From: Isoetes taiwanensis | Taxonomy: Eukaryota > Streptophyta > Lycopodiopsida > Isoetales > Isoetaceae | Assembly (NCBI GenBank): GCA_021234155.1 | Contig: JAJEKV010000004.1 | Location: forward strand, 8,934,109 to 8,998,108 | DNA length: 64,000 nucleotides | Direction: 5' to 3' | In this document: positions 44,101-54,169 of the stretch, piece by piece | Layout of the letters: the number at the start of each line of letters is the position of its first letter | Position numbering within the stretch: position 1 is the first letter of the stretch | Made by a program: the position numbers and the translations under genes | Notes under the pieces: model-generated | Seen by the model: the letters and a program-made list of their open reading frames with translations, nothing else | Database searches by the model: none | Told to the model about the DNA's origin: nothing

Positions 44101-44189
44101 GGAGTAGAAGCTTGAAGTGTAGGAAATTTGGGTGCAGCCATGGCGAAGAGCGTCGGAAAGGAACAGGAAGAACTGTGGGGCGGCGGCAT
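40962..44189 (-). CDS. Intact 1075-codon extra ORF of gypsy element, function unknown
   Basis: Uninterrupted from ATG 44189 (second ATG at codon 17, MAAPKFP) to a stop inside the 3' LTR. Residues about 40-220 (SREVAERQALYAFSQMDL; IVVDGTTILLTQPLISEVF; WPQLLFYRLLHEVDR) resemble the putative plant transposon protein domain (Transposase_32 type) found in plant retroelements. I judge this by eye only. A Ser/Pro/Gln-rich stretch follows, then a long coiled coil (about 320-560) rich in Gln, Glu and Leu, then a Trp-rich globular part (YLDYVVARRHLFLFKWYAAN; GWTPPQISTDLRWDPRF). The C-terminus is basic (KTTPGVKRRRSDK), a likely nuclear signal. There is no signal peptide or clear membrane helix, so a classical envelope is unlikely despite the env-like position 3' of integrase. 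It is the longest open frame in the window. Confidence 0.8.
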   Translation of the reverse strand: MPPPHSSSCSFPTLFAMAAPKFPTLQASTPRDPVLFESVSFLTPTFREALVGPSREVAERQALYAFSQMDLPAPNPEQLKQFIAHIVNSPEGYAIVVDGTTILLTQPLISEVFRIPLQTPSLSWAALQDIDVTQFDAPSYQANMHRLTNIAKSHDTFVKFLWRKLLGYSIKNTHINKPFYNMVITTIRSTHHIDWPQLLFYRLLHEVDRIRAAPSSVFEASVGGHLQAIIRRYLPPAPSVSHASTQQSLHSLHHTQQAAPSRPSSPGHVQRNATHVTVSSSSTESMPSDSPHVSQTSQTRQQQAPPPPHPRQLLYQYQQDVQAAALKLQESQEILMNGVQASLETSDAVHRDLQATNTQVHTLEDKLQEKHEALLQAREDLKSAHDQNSLLADQQAQLQTTIQELLEQVKARETLLVDKDKDIAKFDTLYTELSRNYTTQAHALTTRDAQITSLEAQLSMLTSQLTPLQDQFTEAQKQKILDDAEIAMLRLYTPGQSSSHTTLPQKRVRDQSRLLLEKENQIRDLEHQLQQAVQSAEEAQTKQEGYINIALHLSVDFAIPSSYLDYVVARRHLFLFKWYAANGQVDAHMRTEDFLRIWLDLSVEDKGLLCALLVFDLIHCEDPDLITFRIVPPMAYIFHDFYLADTQDKFRDGPHQNFQGDSQAHWLLLDNNPYLKDHDRTHTFHQEYMPELAHHLPLWQAETLEQVRKNLGHPEDLPFAQVYMQHLAGYNQLRALLDSKTIPTGWDNPPVYTQLSASDWDQWCKALDPDLVREFREQAPQPTPTGMAPSPYASLGVPPCPRFLTSDWRLPFWTKVLDGHAGWTPPQISTDLRWDPRFVRRSDWEDGATLDRTANWIYIANERGWQRPADALHGLDTFLQNAATSPDPSVHRQAGFCVALKCILVSSLNRQHPIFYCNPNASVSAFGLQTCLLMECQFVPSEAHVALEDMVHSKFLIDADPALGLNTPDALQTRQDLIGNYHNGARPHSREDHFQTAGFPPSETLPPFLHSECRLVGGSVSPVPPGTGLFMHTTDQVKAKDPQSGTGQSSKAQQKTKQTTQTKTTPGVKRRRSDK
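41134..41148 (-). other. Polypurine tract of gypsy element
   Basis: Minus strand TTTGGTGGGGGGGAG directly before TGTTAG of the 3' LTR. It confirms orientation. It also lies within the extra ORF, which is read through it. Confidence 0.8.
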
Positions 44190-45122
44190 GAGAGCGGAGA
44201 GCGGAAGACGAGAACGCAGAGAGACTTAAAAGGTTTTAGGGCTATTGCCGCCATTAAGGGGCATGATGAGGATGAACAGCAAACCGCTGATGATGCTAGG
44301 TGGCTTACAGATGATAAGGAGGCGCATTGAAAGGCAAAATTTTGGCTAAGTCCCCAAACGGTAAAGGGAGAAGAAGCTGGAATGGTGGCGATGGCGAGAC
44401 GAAGGGAATGATCGATGTGACAACCGGATTTAAAGGACACACAAGAATGTTCGACGGGCGTGAAAAGAAGGAATGTCATTTAATGCCGGGCAACTCGGGC
44501 GGGATATCATTAAAACGAAGGTGTCGGAAGGTACCATGGCTAGATATGCGGCGGGAGAAAAGATTCCCCATTTAGAAACAAATTTTGCATTGCAAACACG
44601 CTATTTAAATTTTTATTGGTCCACGCCGATGTGGAGGTCCCGGTTGGCTATATAAGACAAACAAAGGTGAAGCCGAAACACCCGATGGCGCCAAGATGTC
44701 CGGCCGCAGACTTCACGATAAGTGCACCATGCCTTCAAACCGCCCCGAGTGGATAACATGCAAGATGGACCGCTTGGACCTATGGAGGTGCCACAACCGT
44801 GGCATTCCCATGGATGGGTGGTGTGCGTGAATGGTCGAAAGCATCCCGATCCCCACACCAACGGGATGGAGGTGGTGATTCACCCGCTACTGATCCAGAG
44901 CAAACTACTACCACATCCTCCCAAGATCACCCTCGCCCCAAACCCGAGTAGAGGGTTTTTTCCTCAGAGGATTTTGTAAATAGGGCACGCCCATAGAGCT
45001 TTGCTCATAGCGAAATAGATGGGTTCGCCTCATTTTGTAAAAAATTTGCCTCGATAATATAAATATGCGCCTTTAGTCACTATCCGGGATTCAATTTCTT
45101 GCCGCATCCGTGTATGACCGTC
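44190..45122. other. Spacer between integrase and extra ORF
   Basis: No coding region recognised. Minus-strand TATA-like sequences occur at about 44648 (TTATATAGCC) and 44604 (TTTAAATAG), several hundred bases before ATG 44189. They could drive a separate transcript of the extra ORF. Confidence 0.4.
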
Positions 45123-46420
45123 TCATTTGTTGCATGAAATTGTTTGAGGCTTAAAAGCCATTAACCAAGTTGTAGGTAATGGAGTGCCATCTAGTTCGCC
45201 AGCTTGAAAACACCGTGGTTGCACAACTTGAATGATTTGATACGGACCAAGCCATCCGAACTTTGACTTGTCCGAAAAATTTTTGTAACGACAATCATAA
45301 AGAAGAACCAAATCACCTTCTTTGATTGTTTTTGTCTTAAGACGCTTGTCATGCAAAAAGATTTTTGCAACTATTGTCCATGAAGAACACTTAATGCTAT
45401 CGCCTTTAAGTTCATCCAACTGCTCCAATTGATAAACCCTTTCCTTGAGTGCGCAGTGGATGATGTGTTGTAGCAAGTTGAAAACGAGAGTTGGAAGAAT
45501 ATATTCAAAAGGCATGAGAGCTTTTTGACCATAAACCAGTTTTGAAAGGAGTGTGACCAAGAGCTATTTTGAAACTAGTGTTGTAAGCCCAAAGAACAAG
45601 AGGCAACTTGTCCCCGCTAATCGGTCGCGAAGCGCCACAAATTTTCTTGAGAACCGTGGATGAGTGTTTTGTTGGTACTTTCAGCCAAGCCATTGCCTTG
45701 AGGATAGTAAGGTGTACCTTCCCGGCGCCGGATGTGAAGATAATCCGCCGCTCCTTGATGGTATGATTAACAAATGCACGCCACTATCACTAACAAGTTC
45801 CGTGGGGACAACCAAAACGCTGATGATGTGCGGTAAAGAACCTTGGCCGCGGCCGGGCAGCAGTTGTCCGGGAGTGCACAAGCTTCCCGCCCATTTGCAG
45901 CATAATCCGTGGATGACCAGTAATATAGCGCACGGGTGTGCCGCCACGGGGTCCATGGGCCCCACAAAGTCCATTCCCCATTTGTCAAGGGATGTGGCGC
46001 GGGCGACCGGGCGCCAAGGGAAGAGCCGCCACGTCGTGGGCTTTCCCACACGCCGCATTGCACGCCACACGCGGCGCAGCATAAGCGCGGGCATCTTTGA
46101 AGAGCGCGGGCCAGAAATATCCCGCCAAAAGAATTTTTGGCCGCCGGCGCCACCACTAAATGACCACCACCAAGCCCATCATGGGCTTGTCGAACAATAT
46201 CGGGCACCTCATGAGGGAGGACACAAACGACGAGGACCATGTCTTTTGCCTCGCTTTGTACAAAATGGCCTGCAACCATGGTATAGCCACCGACCTCTCC
46301 GAGAAACCGACAAGTGGCATGGAGCGAAGCTTTTCTCGAGAGAGCGCCGGATCGGCGGGAGGAAGAGCACCAAAGGAGGAGATATTGTGAAAGTTGTGAA
46401 ACCAATGGGGCGCGGGCCGT
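45123..46420 (-). pseudogene. Gypsy integrase, frames broken
   Basis: The zinc-finger region (VRQAHDGLGGGHLV...CCAACG) lies near 46.1-46.2 kb. The core has DKWGMDFVGPMDPVA with the first Asp and VPTELVSDSGVH with the second. The Glu region is around 45690 (STVLKKICGASRP follows). The C-terminal module is KTKTIKEGDLVLLYD and FGWLGPYQIIQVVQ, ending at 45123 without a chromodomain. Frame changes near 45690, 45980 and 46090. Given the recent-looking LTRs, these may be consensus errors. Confidence 0.85.
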
Positions 46421-46498
46421 GACCAGAACAATTGAACGCCCGGAAAGGCGCCTTAAACACCCGCGGAGGGATCATCCGTGGTGGATGCGGAAAGATAA

Positions 46499-47613
46499 TC
46501 AGGTACCACATGAGACTTGGTCGCCTTTATGAACAATTTCAAGGGAGCTTAATTTTTGCGTAAGAAGGACCCAACGAGCAATTCGGCCCTGCATGGCTTT
46601 GTTGATCAAATAAAGAAGAGCTTGGTGATCAACAAAGAACTTGATCCGCTGCCCAACAAATAATGTCGGAAACGTTGGACACGTAAAACTAAGCCCAAAG
46701 CTTTCGCTCCGCGGGCAGAGTAGTTGCGCCGCCAGATTGAGTTTCCGGCTGGCATAGCGGATTGGTTTATCCGTGATGTCATCATAGGCTTGAGAGAGAA
46801 CAACACCAATGGCAAAAGCAGAGACATCAACATGAACATGGAAGGGCTTGTCCCATTGAGGAGGAACAAGTACCGGGGCCTGAGTAAGTAATAGCTTCAA
46901 CTTCAGAAAAGCAGCTTCCGCTTGGGGATTCCAAGCCCAAGTGGATTCATCACCCGTGAGTTTATGAATGGGGTCGGCTATAGCTGCAAGTCCAGGAATG
47001 AAGGTGGAATAGTAATTAACCTTACCCAGGAAAGAGCGTGTCTCTTTGATATTAGATGGTGCTTGAGCCTTCAAGACAATAACCGATTTTAGCGGATCCG
47101 TGGTGATGCCTTCTTTATCGGAACCACATGACCCAAACGTAACTCCCCGAGGTGACGAAAAAAGTGCACTTCTCGTGATTGAGACTAATGCCGATTCATC
47201 ACATTTTTGAAAGACAAGCTCAAATTTTTCCAAGTGATCATCCATGGAGTCAGAGGGCGAAAAATCATCTTGAAAGATCCAAGAAAAGGTTTATCCTTCA
47301 TAAAATCGTGAAAGACGGAAAGCATGATGCGCTGGAAGGTTGAAGGAGAGTTTGACAGACCAAAAGGGACCACCTTGTAGGCAAAAGTGCCCCACGGGGT
47401 GGTGAAGGTAGTTTTGAGTTGATCTTCTTGCTTGATAGAAATCTGATTGTACCCCGAAAAACCATCCATGAAAGAGTACATCTCATGACCAAGAACTTCT
47501 TCAAGAACGGTCCGCTGAAGGGAAGCGAAAGTGATCACGCCCCGCGGCTTGATTGAGTTTTCGGTAGTCCACGCAAACGCGGATCTTACCATTGTGTTTG
47601 AGAGCAATGACAA
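46499..47613 (-). pseudogene. Gypsy reverse transcriptase and RNase H, frames broken
   Basis: RT motifs: MYSFMDGFSGYNQISIKQED, TTPWGTFAYKVVPFGLSNSP and STFQRIMLSVFHDFM. In another frame, near 47270, IFQDDFSP is the catalytic box (FQDD). The thumb and RNase H follow: ETRSFLGKVNYYSTFIPGLA; FHVHVDVSAFAIGVVLSQ; KPIRYASRKLNLA. Two or more frame changes between 47160 and 47290 interrupt it. Confidence 0.85.
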
Positions 47614-48584
47614 TGGGGCTCACCCATTCAGAATGTTTGACCTCATAAATCAGGCCCGCAGCCAAGAGTTTGTCAATTTTAGCCTTGACGCGGTCACGGT
47701 AATTTGGGTTGAGCCTATACTGTCGTTGCTAGATTGGGCTTGCATCAGATCTGGTAGGAATGGTGAGTTCCCCCAACTCTTTTTTGATACCTCAAAGGTC
47801 TTTGTAGCTCCAAGCAAAAATATGTTTGAATTTTTGAACAGGCCACAAAGACGCGGCTTTATAGGTCGGTGGAAGTTTAGCAGCTAAGCGGACTGGTTGA
47901 TTGTTTCCAATGTCCACGATTTCCATTTCCGGAGTTTGAATACGAGGAACAACCTCCGTGTCCTGAACCTGATGAGCAGGAGGCTAAAGCATGACGGGAG
48001 GAGCAGCATTTTGCATGGTGAAGAAAAGAGGTGGCCGAAAGGCCATCAAGCAAGGGTTGCTTCATGACGGCATGAACATCGAATCGCCCTCAAGAAGGAA
48101 GTGGGTCGAAAATGATCAAGACGCTTGAATACGACATTGCGGAAGCCGTAAGGGTCCAAAAGAGCCGCCACGTACCGGGTCCCCGACGAAGGCCATGTCA
48201 CCCCAAGGATCAAAGATACTGTGGTAAGATGAGAGATGGAGACCCGCTGGAGGAGCTTGAACATGATAAATATTTTGGGCTTCTTCAGAGTCAGTGTCGG
48301 AGATGGAAGGTTCAACATTCTCGACAGAGATCAATTGGCCAGTTTCCAGATCCATCGTGGCATTTAGATGGCCATCAGTGATAACAAGTTGGTCCGTGGC
48401 CCAAGAATGAATACTTTGGCCCGCCGGAGAAAAGGTCTTCCAACCAAAGATTTCATAGTCACCGTGATCTTCCAAATTTTTTCAAACACCAAATTCCAAG
48501 GGGAATTTGAGATCACCAATGCTGATGTGGAGAAGAGGAGTGACACCTTGAGGACGCGTGATATGGCCATTTGCCAAATTGATG
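47614..48584 (-). pseudogene. Probable protease-linker region of gypsy pol
   Basis: Between the gag zinc knuckle region and RT. Short frames with protein-like composition but no clear D(T/S)G active site in one frame. Assigned by position. Confidence 0.4.
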
Positions 48585-51035
48585 TCATAAGGGGCACGGT
48601 ATAATTGTTTGATGCCCAATTGCTTCCCGAAGTTTATCAAGAATGAGATTGACAAAGACTACCACCATCAATTTGGACATGATTGATGTAGCCGATTGCC
48701 CACCGTGGCATGCACCGTGGGTGTTGAAGTTGCAAACAGCCCAACCGTAACCGCGGGAAGAGGTAACTAATCTTTGAGAGCCGGATGAAGTTTCAAAATG
48801 GTGGCTGTGCTCAAAGGAATCTTGATCTTTGCAAGTTCTTCCCAAGTTCCAAGGGAACATGTGAAAAAAGATCCGCAGGTCCAAAGTGGAGCCGAGTCCG
48901 TGGTAAGGAAGCGTAGACTTCTTTGAGAAGCTCGACCTCGCAGAATATTTGATATGGCCGAGAGCGCACTGGTGGATGATGACGGCGCTGCCCGACGCCG
49001 AGCCGAGCTCTAGTAGTGGCATGAACATTTGCCAAGGTGCGCACCTTCCGCACCGCATGAGTTTCGTAATACTTTGTCTCACTTTAGGCATGACGTGAGG
49101 CATGAGTTTGTCAAGATCAAAAGCGGCGAACTTTTTATCATCTTCACGAGGGACCGCTTCCAAAGAAAAAGCTGTGGTGCGGTCATGAGGAATAATGGTC
49201 AAAGGGCGTGAAGCCCATGTGTAACGTGAGACAAGACCAACCCAATTGGACTGTTGAACGGGAGGGTTGAGAGCCTGATAAATATCTTCTTGAGCTTGTT
49301 GATCCATAGGATTGGAGGTAGATGCAACTTGCTGAGGGCGCTGTTGTTGAGGCGGCCGTGGGGGCTTCCTCGTAACGTGACGAGGGCCTTGTTTACCGCT
49401 GGCCACCCACAGTTGATAAGCCATGAGGCGCATGTGCAGGCCGAGTGGAACCTCGAGCCGGACTTGAACTTGAGGAAGTTGAGGACACGCCGTGGTGGTG
49501 TGACCCCATTCATGACAATGATAACATTGAGCCTTTGAAGGATCAAAGGGAGGACGATTACCTTGTCCCCGTGGCTGCTGCTGTGTTTGTTGATACTGCT
49601 GAGGTTGTTGAGGTTGATATTGCTGAGGCGGATATGACGGTTGTTGTTGAGGCGTGGTCTGGACTTGAAAGACCATTTTATTGCTAAAAGGTGTAGGATG
49701 AGAGCGAAGTGCATTCTTCCGCGTGATTGCACATATTGCATCTTTTACAATGAGGAGGTCCATTGGAGGAGTTGCATTCATTTGCCGATGACCATGATAT
49801 TTACAAATAGTACACCGTGATGTGAGCTGCCAGGATTTGCTTGCCGAGGTGAACAGAGTTTTGGGGAACCATGACGGGGCATGAAAGGGAGTTCCCCGGA
49901 GAACAACACCCCTAGAAGAAACATTGATCGAAAGTGATTGACCATTCAATGGCCTGCCCAAAGACTTGGGACGCAGTATTTCGGCCATGAGATCTAATGG
50001 CGTGAGGAAGGCCCCGCAGTAAACCGCACGAGGATCCGCTCGCGCGGGGTACCCCGGAGTTTACCGACGAGAATGTGAAGACGGTCCGCAAAATCCCCGG
50101 GCCGACTCGCGGGCTCTTGTTGAAGGTCATTGAGTTGCTTGAGGAGTAACTGATCATCGCCCGTGGTGCCATAATGAGACAAAAGGCGCTTTCATTTCTT
50201 GCCAACTCGCTTTCCAAAGGACTTTTGTTGGCCATTAACCATCGATGAGGGGCCAGAAGAGCGGGTCTAAAAGATATGAAATTTGAGTTGTGGCTGCGCA
50301 TGACCGCTCGTAATGGCCAAGGCTTCAAATTCCTCCATGTGGGCTTGAGCACTCGATCCGCAGGTTTGCCTTCGCAGTTACCAAAGGTTGATAAGTCGCC
50401 TTCAAATTATGATTGGGAGATGAAGGTGGAACAAAGCGATAGATAGGTGGATTCGATGGAGGATATGCGTAAGCATAGAGAGGTGGAACAACCCCGGAGA
50501 CCGAGAGCAAGGGGTGGAACTGAAAAACATGTGGTCCAAATGAAAAGCATCATCCGGGTGGGGAAGGGCCTTGGGAGCCTTCCTCATTAGGCTTGAGATC
50601 GCGGGTTTGGTAAACGTGAAGAGCATGCTGAAAAGATGGAGAAGATCGAAAAGTCGCGGAACGGGTAGGGCCAAAAGAAACATGATTGTAGCCCATCCCA
50701 TCGAGGTGAAGAAGGTTGTGACGAAGAGGGGTGTGACCCAAGGGATATTGATATAGGTGCCGCCGTGAGTCCGGAAATAGTGAGGAGGTGGGCTGAACAG
50801 GGTATGCCGTGGGAGATTGAGGTTGAGAACAATGGCCAATAACTGTGGGGAGACCATGGTCGAGAATTAGCACGAGGGGTAGGAGGGGCCGATCGAGCCT
50901 GGAGCCGGATACAACCACCCCTCAATGTCATAGGCGTAATCATACATATCCCGAACAGCCTCGGCCGCTGATGGCGCCCAGCGAGCCGCCAGCTTAATGC
51001 AGAAGTTCTTCGTGAGTGAAACCTCGAGCCGACAT
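48585..51035 (-). pseudogene. Gypsy gag with CCHC knuckle, frames broken
   Basis: ATG 51035 begins MSARGFTHEELLH, 38 bp from the LTR. Further on, LLKQLNDLQQEPASRPGDFA and RLHILVGKLRGTPRERILV match the retrotransposon gag (capsid) domain. Gln/Pro-rich sequence follows, then CYHCHEWGHTTTACPQL, a CX2CX4HX4C nucleocapsid knuckle at about 49.5 kb. The longest single frame is 49988-48585. Breaks at about 49.95, 50.2 and 51.0 kb. Confidence 0.8.
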
Positions 51036-51073
51036 GATGGAAGAAAGATCAGAATCCGCAACAGCCGCGATGT

Positions 51074-51666
51074 TGTTTGGGGTCCGGTTCGGGAACTCCC
51101 CGCAAGACACCAGGAGGACCCTTGGATCTAACAGAGAATCGGGAGCTATGTCTCATGGGATTTGCAAAAAGAACAAGGAAAAAGAGAATGTAACAAAAAA
51201 AGAGAACAATGAGATCACAATAATGAGAATAACTTCCTTTGATGTCAATGAAGATACATGAGCTCTTGCAATCGAGAGAAAACCGATGTGAGACAAGACT
51301 CAAAACTCATCTAAAAACTAGAGTGCTAGCTCTACTCATATATATAGTACAATGGCCTTTGGCCCAATATAGACACTGGACTGGATTTCGGGTGCCGAAG
51401 TCCCGAAGGAGGCCTCGACGGTAGGAATGGAATGGCGCGCTCTTGAAGTGCCCGAATCACGCCGACGCCGACGACGCGGGCGCGTGACGGGCCGCCACTT
51501 GTCCGAGCGCCTCTTGACGCTTAGGCGGGTCTTTTGTCTCTGCGTGGTCCGCTTGGTCTTCGGCTGGCCTTTGACGACCGAATTCGCACTGGTTGTGGGA
51601 TCCTTGGCCTTGACTTGGTCCGTCGTATGCATGAATAGTCTTGTTCCTGGAGGTACAGGACTAACA
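51074..51666 (-). repeat. 5' LTR of gypsy element
   Basis: Matches 40542-41133. Many positions with CTG or CAG in the other LTR read CCG or CG here. Target duplication GCCAT follows at 51667. Confidence 0.92.
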
Positions 51667-51757
51667 GCCATGAGGCTCAATCGATCCCCCATCAGCCTGT
51701 CTGGCAGGAGCCATGACATCCGAACCAGTCCGAAAATCCAGCAGCCATAGAAAAAAA
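51667..51757 (-). mobile_element. LINE 5' end and right target duplication
   Basis: 51672-51744 carries the LINE 5' end and the first codons of ORF1 (MAPARQADGGSIEPHG), which continue in frame at 40541 once the gypsy element and one GCCAT are removed. CCATAGAAAAAA at 51745-51756 is the right copy of the LINE target duplication. Confidence 0.85.
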
Positions 51758-51919
51758 TTCAAGCAAAAACAGAGCATTATTTGTGTCCCTTTTTGGATAC
51801 GTCATGGCCACGTCACTGCCACATGGACAGGGAAATTGACTCCCCATGCTTATTACGTGGGGAAATGGCCGTCCGCAGGCTATTACGCAGGACGCGGACC
51901 TGGTGAGCTCTAACCCTTA

Positions 51920-52113
51920 GGGTGCTTTCCCATGGAACTCCGACCTCAAGGTTTTCTTGAGGTCCAGAGGGCGTGCAGGTTCCCGTGGGCGCCTCAACCT
52001 CAAAGACTCAGGTTTTTGACCTGAATCAGAAGTAATCACCAAGCATTTCTTAACGCTGAGGTTTTTGACCTGGACCCAGATTTCCAGGTCGCCAATCTCA
52101 TGGGAAAGCACCC
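51920..52113. mobile_element. Tourist-like MITE
   Basis: 194 bp with perfect terminal inverted repeats (GGGTGCTTTCCCATG / CATGGGAAAGCACCC) and flanking TTA on both sides (51917-51919, 52114-52116). GGG ends and a TTA duplication are features of PIF/Harbinger-related MITEs. Internal dyads include GACCTCAAG...CTTGAGGTC. Noncoding. Confidence 0.85.
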
Positions 52114-52116
52114 TTA

Positions 52117-52429
52117 TCCCATGTAATGGCCTATGAACGACCATTATCCCTAACTTAACTTACTATGTAAGACTATTATTTGAGTATGAAAGGGGATGAT
52201 GTCATATTACTTAACTTACTACATAAAGACTGTTATTTGAGTATGAAAGCCAAAGTAGGCTTGCCATAGTTGCCAGTAGCAAACATGGAAATGTACAACC
52301 TGAGGATGAGCAATGTATGTTTATAATGCTTTTAGTTAGCATTAAGATGACCTATATCGATTACATCCAAGGGTTTTTACTAGTATACAAGTTTATTGTT
52401 ATTTAAGGCGATCCAAGGTTTTTTTTAGC
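52117..52429. other. Spacer with short tandem duplication
   Basis: 'acttaacttacta...taa.gact.ttatttgagtatgaaag' occurs twice (about 52151 and 52213). No gene recognised. Confidence 0.5.
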
Positions 52430-52912
52430 ATTTAACATATATAGGTGATGGACAAGACAATGATCACACCTATTAGACTTCGATTGCCATGAAAGGAAGT
52501 TAAAACATGTGACTAGGGATATTTTTGAAGATGGAAGCATATGTGGAAAGTGAGAATTTGTGGTTCCTATTCATGGACAAGGGTATAGTAGATCTTAAAA
52601 TTACATTGGAATTTTGTATGGAGTAAACCTAACATTTGACTTTAACAAACAAAAATAGGTAAAATGTAATTTGTAGAAATATGGCGTGAAGAAATTGCAT
52701 ATCAAGCTTTAGGGCACATGAATAACAGTAACGGGCTTCTGATAGGACATGGACAAAGACGCCAAACAACCGGTCGGGTATGCTCACCCAGAACTGTCGG
52801 TGATTAATGCCGGTTCTTGCTATATAAGAAACATATGATGGGCTGGAAAACAAAGTCCGGGGCATTCCGCCAAAGCTAGGATTGTTTTTCGTATATATAA
52901 GGCTCGCCAATC

Positions 52913-53119
52913 ATGCCCAGAAAGAAGGGTGATCTTAACTATGCCACTAGGAAAAGGATTGCAGATGAGAAGTTGAAGTCTAGTGGCGCAAGAAGATATT
53001 TCAAAGATAGAAGTTCTGCGGATTTCCCCTCCGGTGGTAGTAATTCAGCAGATAAGGAATGCCGTAAAGGAGGAGAGGATACTAATGGCCGTGGGGATGC
53101 AAAATGCAATTATCAATGA
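52913..53119 (+). pseudogene. Copy A small basic ORF (ORF0)
   Basis: MPRKKGDLNYATRKRIADEK and onward, the counterpart of 58728-59033. The frame is broken after about 45 codons relative to copy B. Confidence 0.55.
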
Positions 53120-54169
53120 TGGAGATGGGATCATACACAATAACGTGGCAACCAGCAGATCCGATGGCATCTCACCGAAATCTCCAATATCACCGGACGT
53201 CCCATAAAGGTCCGGATAAGTTATTGAAAATTTCATTGTATATTTCTGAAAATGTTGTAAGTTATCCATGCCGGTATGCATCATAGATAAATACATGTAA
53301 TATGTATTTGAGTATTAAGTACTATGCCAATAATTTTGCCTAGTGAAATAATGGTGACAGGGCTAGTAGGGGATGGAGAAATAACTAGATCACCGCAAGA
53401 TGGTAAGATCCGAACAAATTAGCTAAATCGTAAAGGGAACTCTAGCTTAGAAATATGAATAAGTGGAAGCCGGTAAATCTGGAAATTAGCAAAGGAATAG
53501 GCAAGTCGGAGCACATGTGTGGCGTGTTATTTATCGCATGAGATTTTCTTATTACCTTTTGGCATGTTGTCTAAAATACCGACATAGTGAAGGGGATAAC
53601 CTCAAAGAAATCCCATGACACCTGCTATCCCTTACATTTACAACCATTCTTATGCTTGTTTTGTGTTTGTGGATGGTGTAATGTGTTTCTTTTGCTCTAT
53701 ACTCAGATTTTTGTTCATTCCTCGACATATATCTTGGGTTCTTGAAGAGTATCACGCAATGTTACATATCCGCTGTTTATTTGTTGACAATATGACATGT
53801 TTTAACACCTAAAGAGGTATTATTTGGAGACTTGAGATATTAGATCAGATTCGTCATACATGTAAAGGTTTTTAATTAATGTATACTTGTCTTGTTGATT
53901 TAAAAGATAAAATAGTCAAGATTTGGTAAAAGTTTATGAGTAACATGGTTCTTGAATAAATTTTGACAAGATTTTGTTGTAATGATACCAAGTCTTAGGC
54001 TTAAACATAAAACCCCGATTATGTTTAAGGCTGCCAATGGATCTACTCTCTACCTTCAAGGTTTTGAGCAGATAATAGTCCTGCCTAAACAGATTAAAAG
54101 GTTTTTTCATTAACACTCAGCTTTAATGGTTATACCATTAACCAAGACTTGGTCATCTTTGATTGATTT

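Larger units (their letters stand above)
40542..51666 (-). mobile_element. Ty3/gypsy retrotransposon with extra 3' ORF (11.1 kb)
   Basis: Direct LTRs 40542-41133 and 51074-51666 are flanked by the 5-bp duplication GCCAT (40537-40541 and 51667-51671). PPT and coding order show minus-strand orientation: 5' LTR on the right, then gag (from ATG 51035), protease/RT/RNase H, integrase, then a 1075-codon extra ORF reaching into the 3' LTR. The LTR pair is nearly the same length (592/593 bp), and intact boundaries suggest a recent insertion. Most differences between the LTRs are CTG versus CCG, so sequence quality rather than age may explain broken frames in 44-51 kb. Confidence 0.92.

Noticed and set aside
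40962-44189. Classical envelope gene for the extra ORF
   Set aside because: No signal peptide, no transmembrane segment, no glycoprotein-like Cys pattern. Only the position is env-like.
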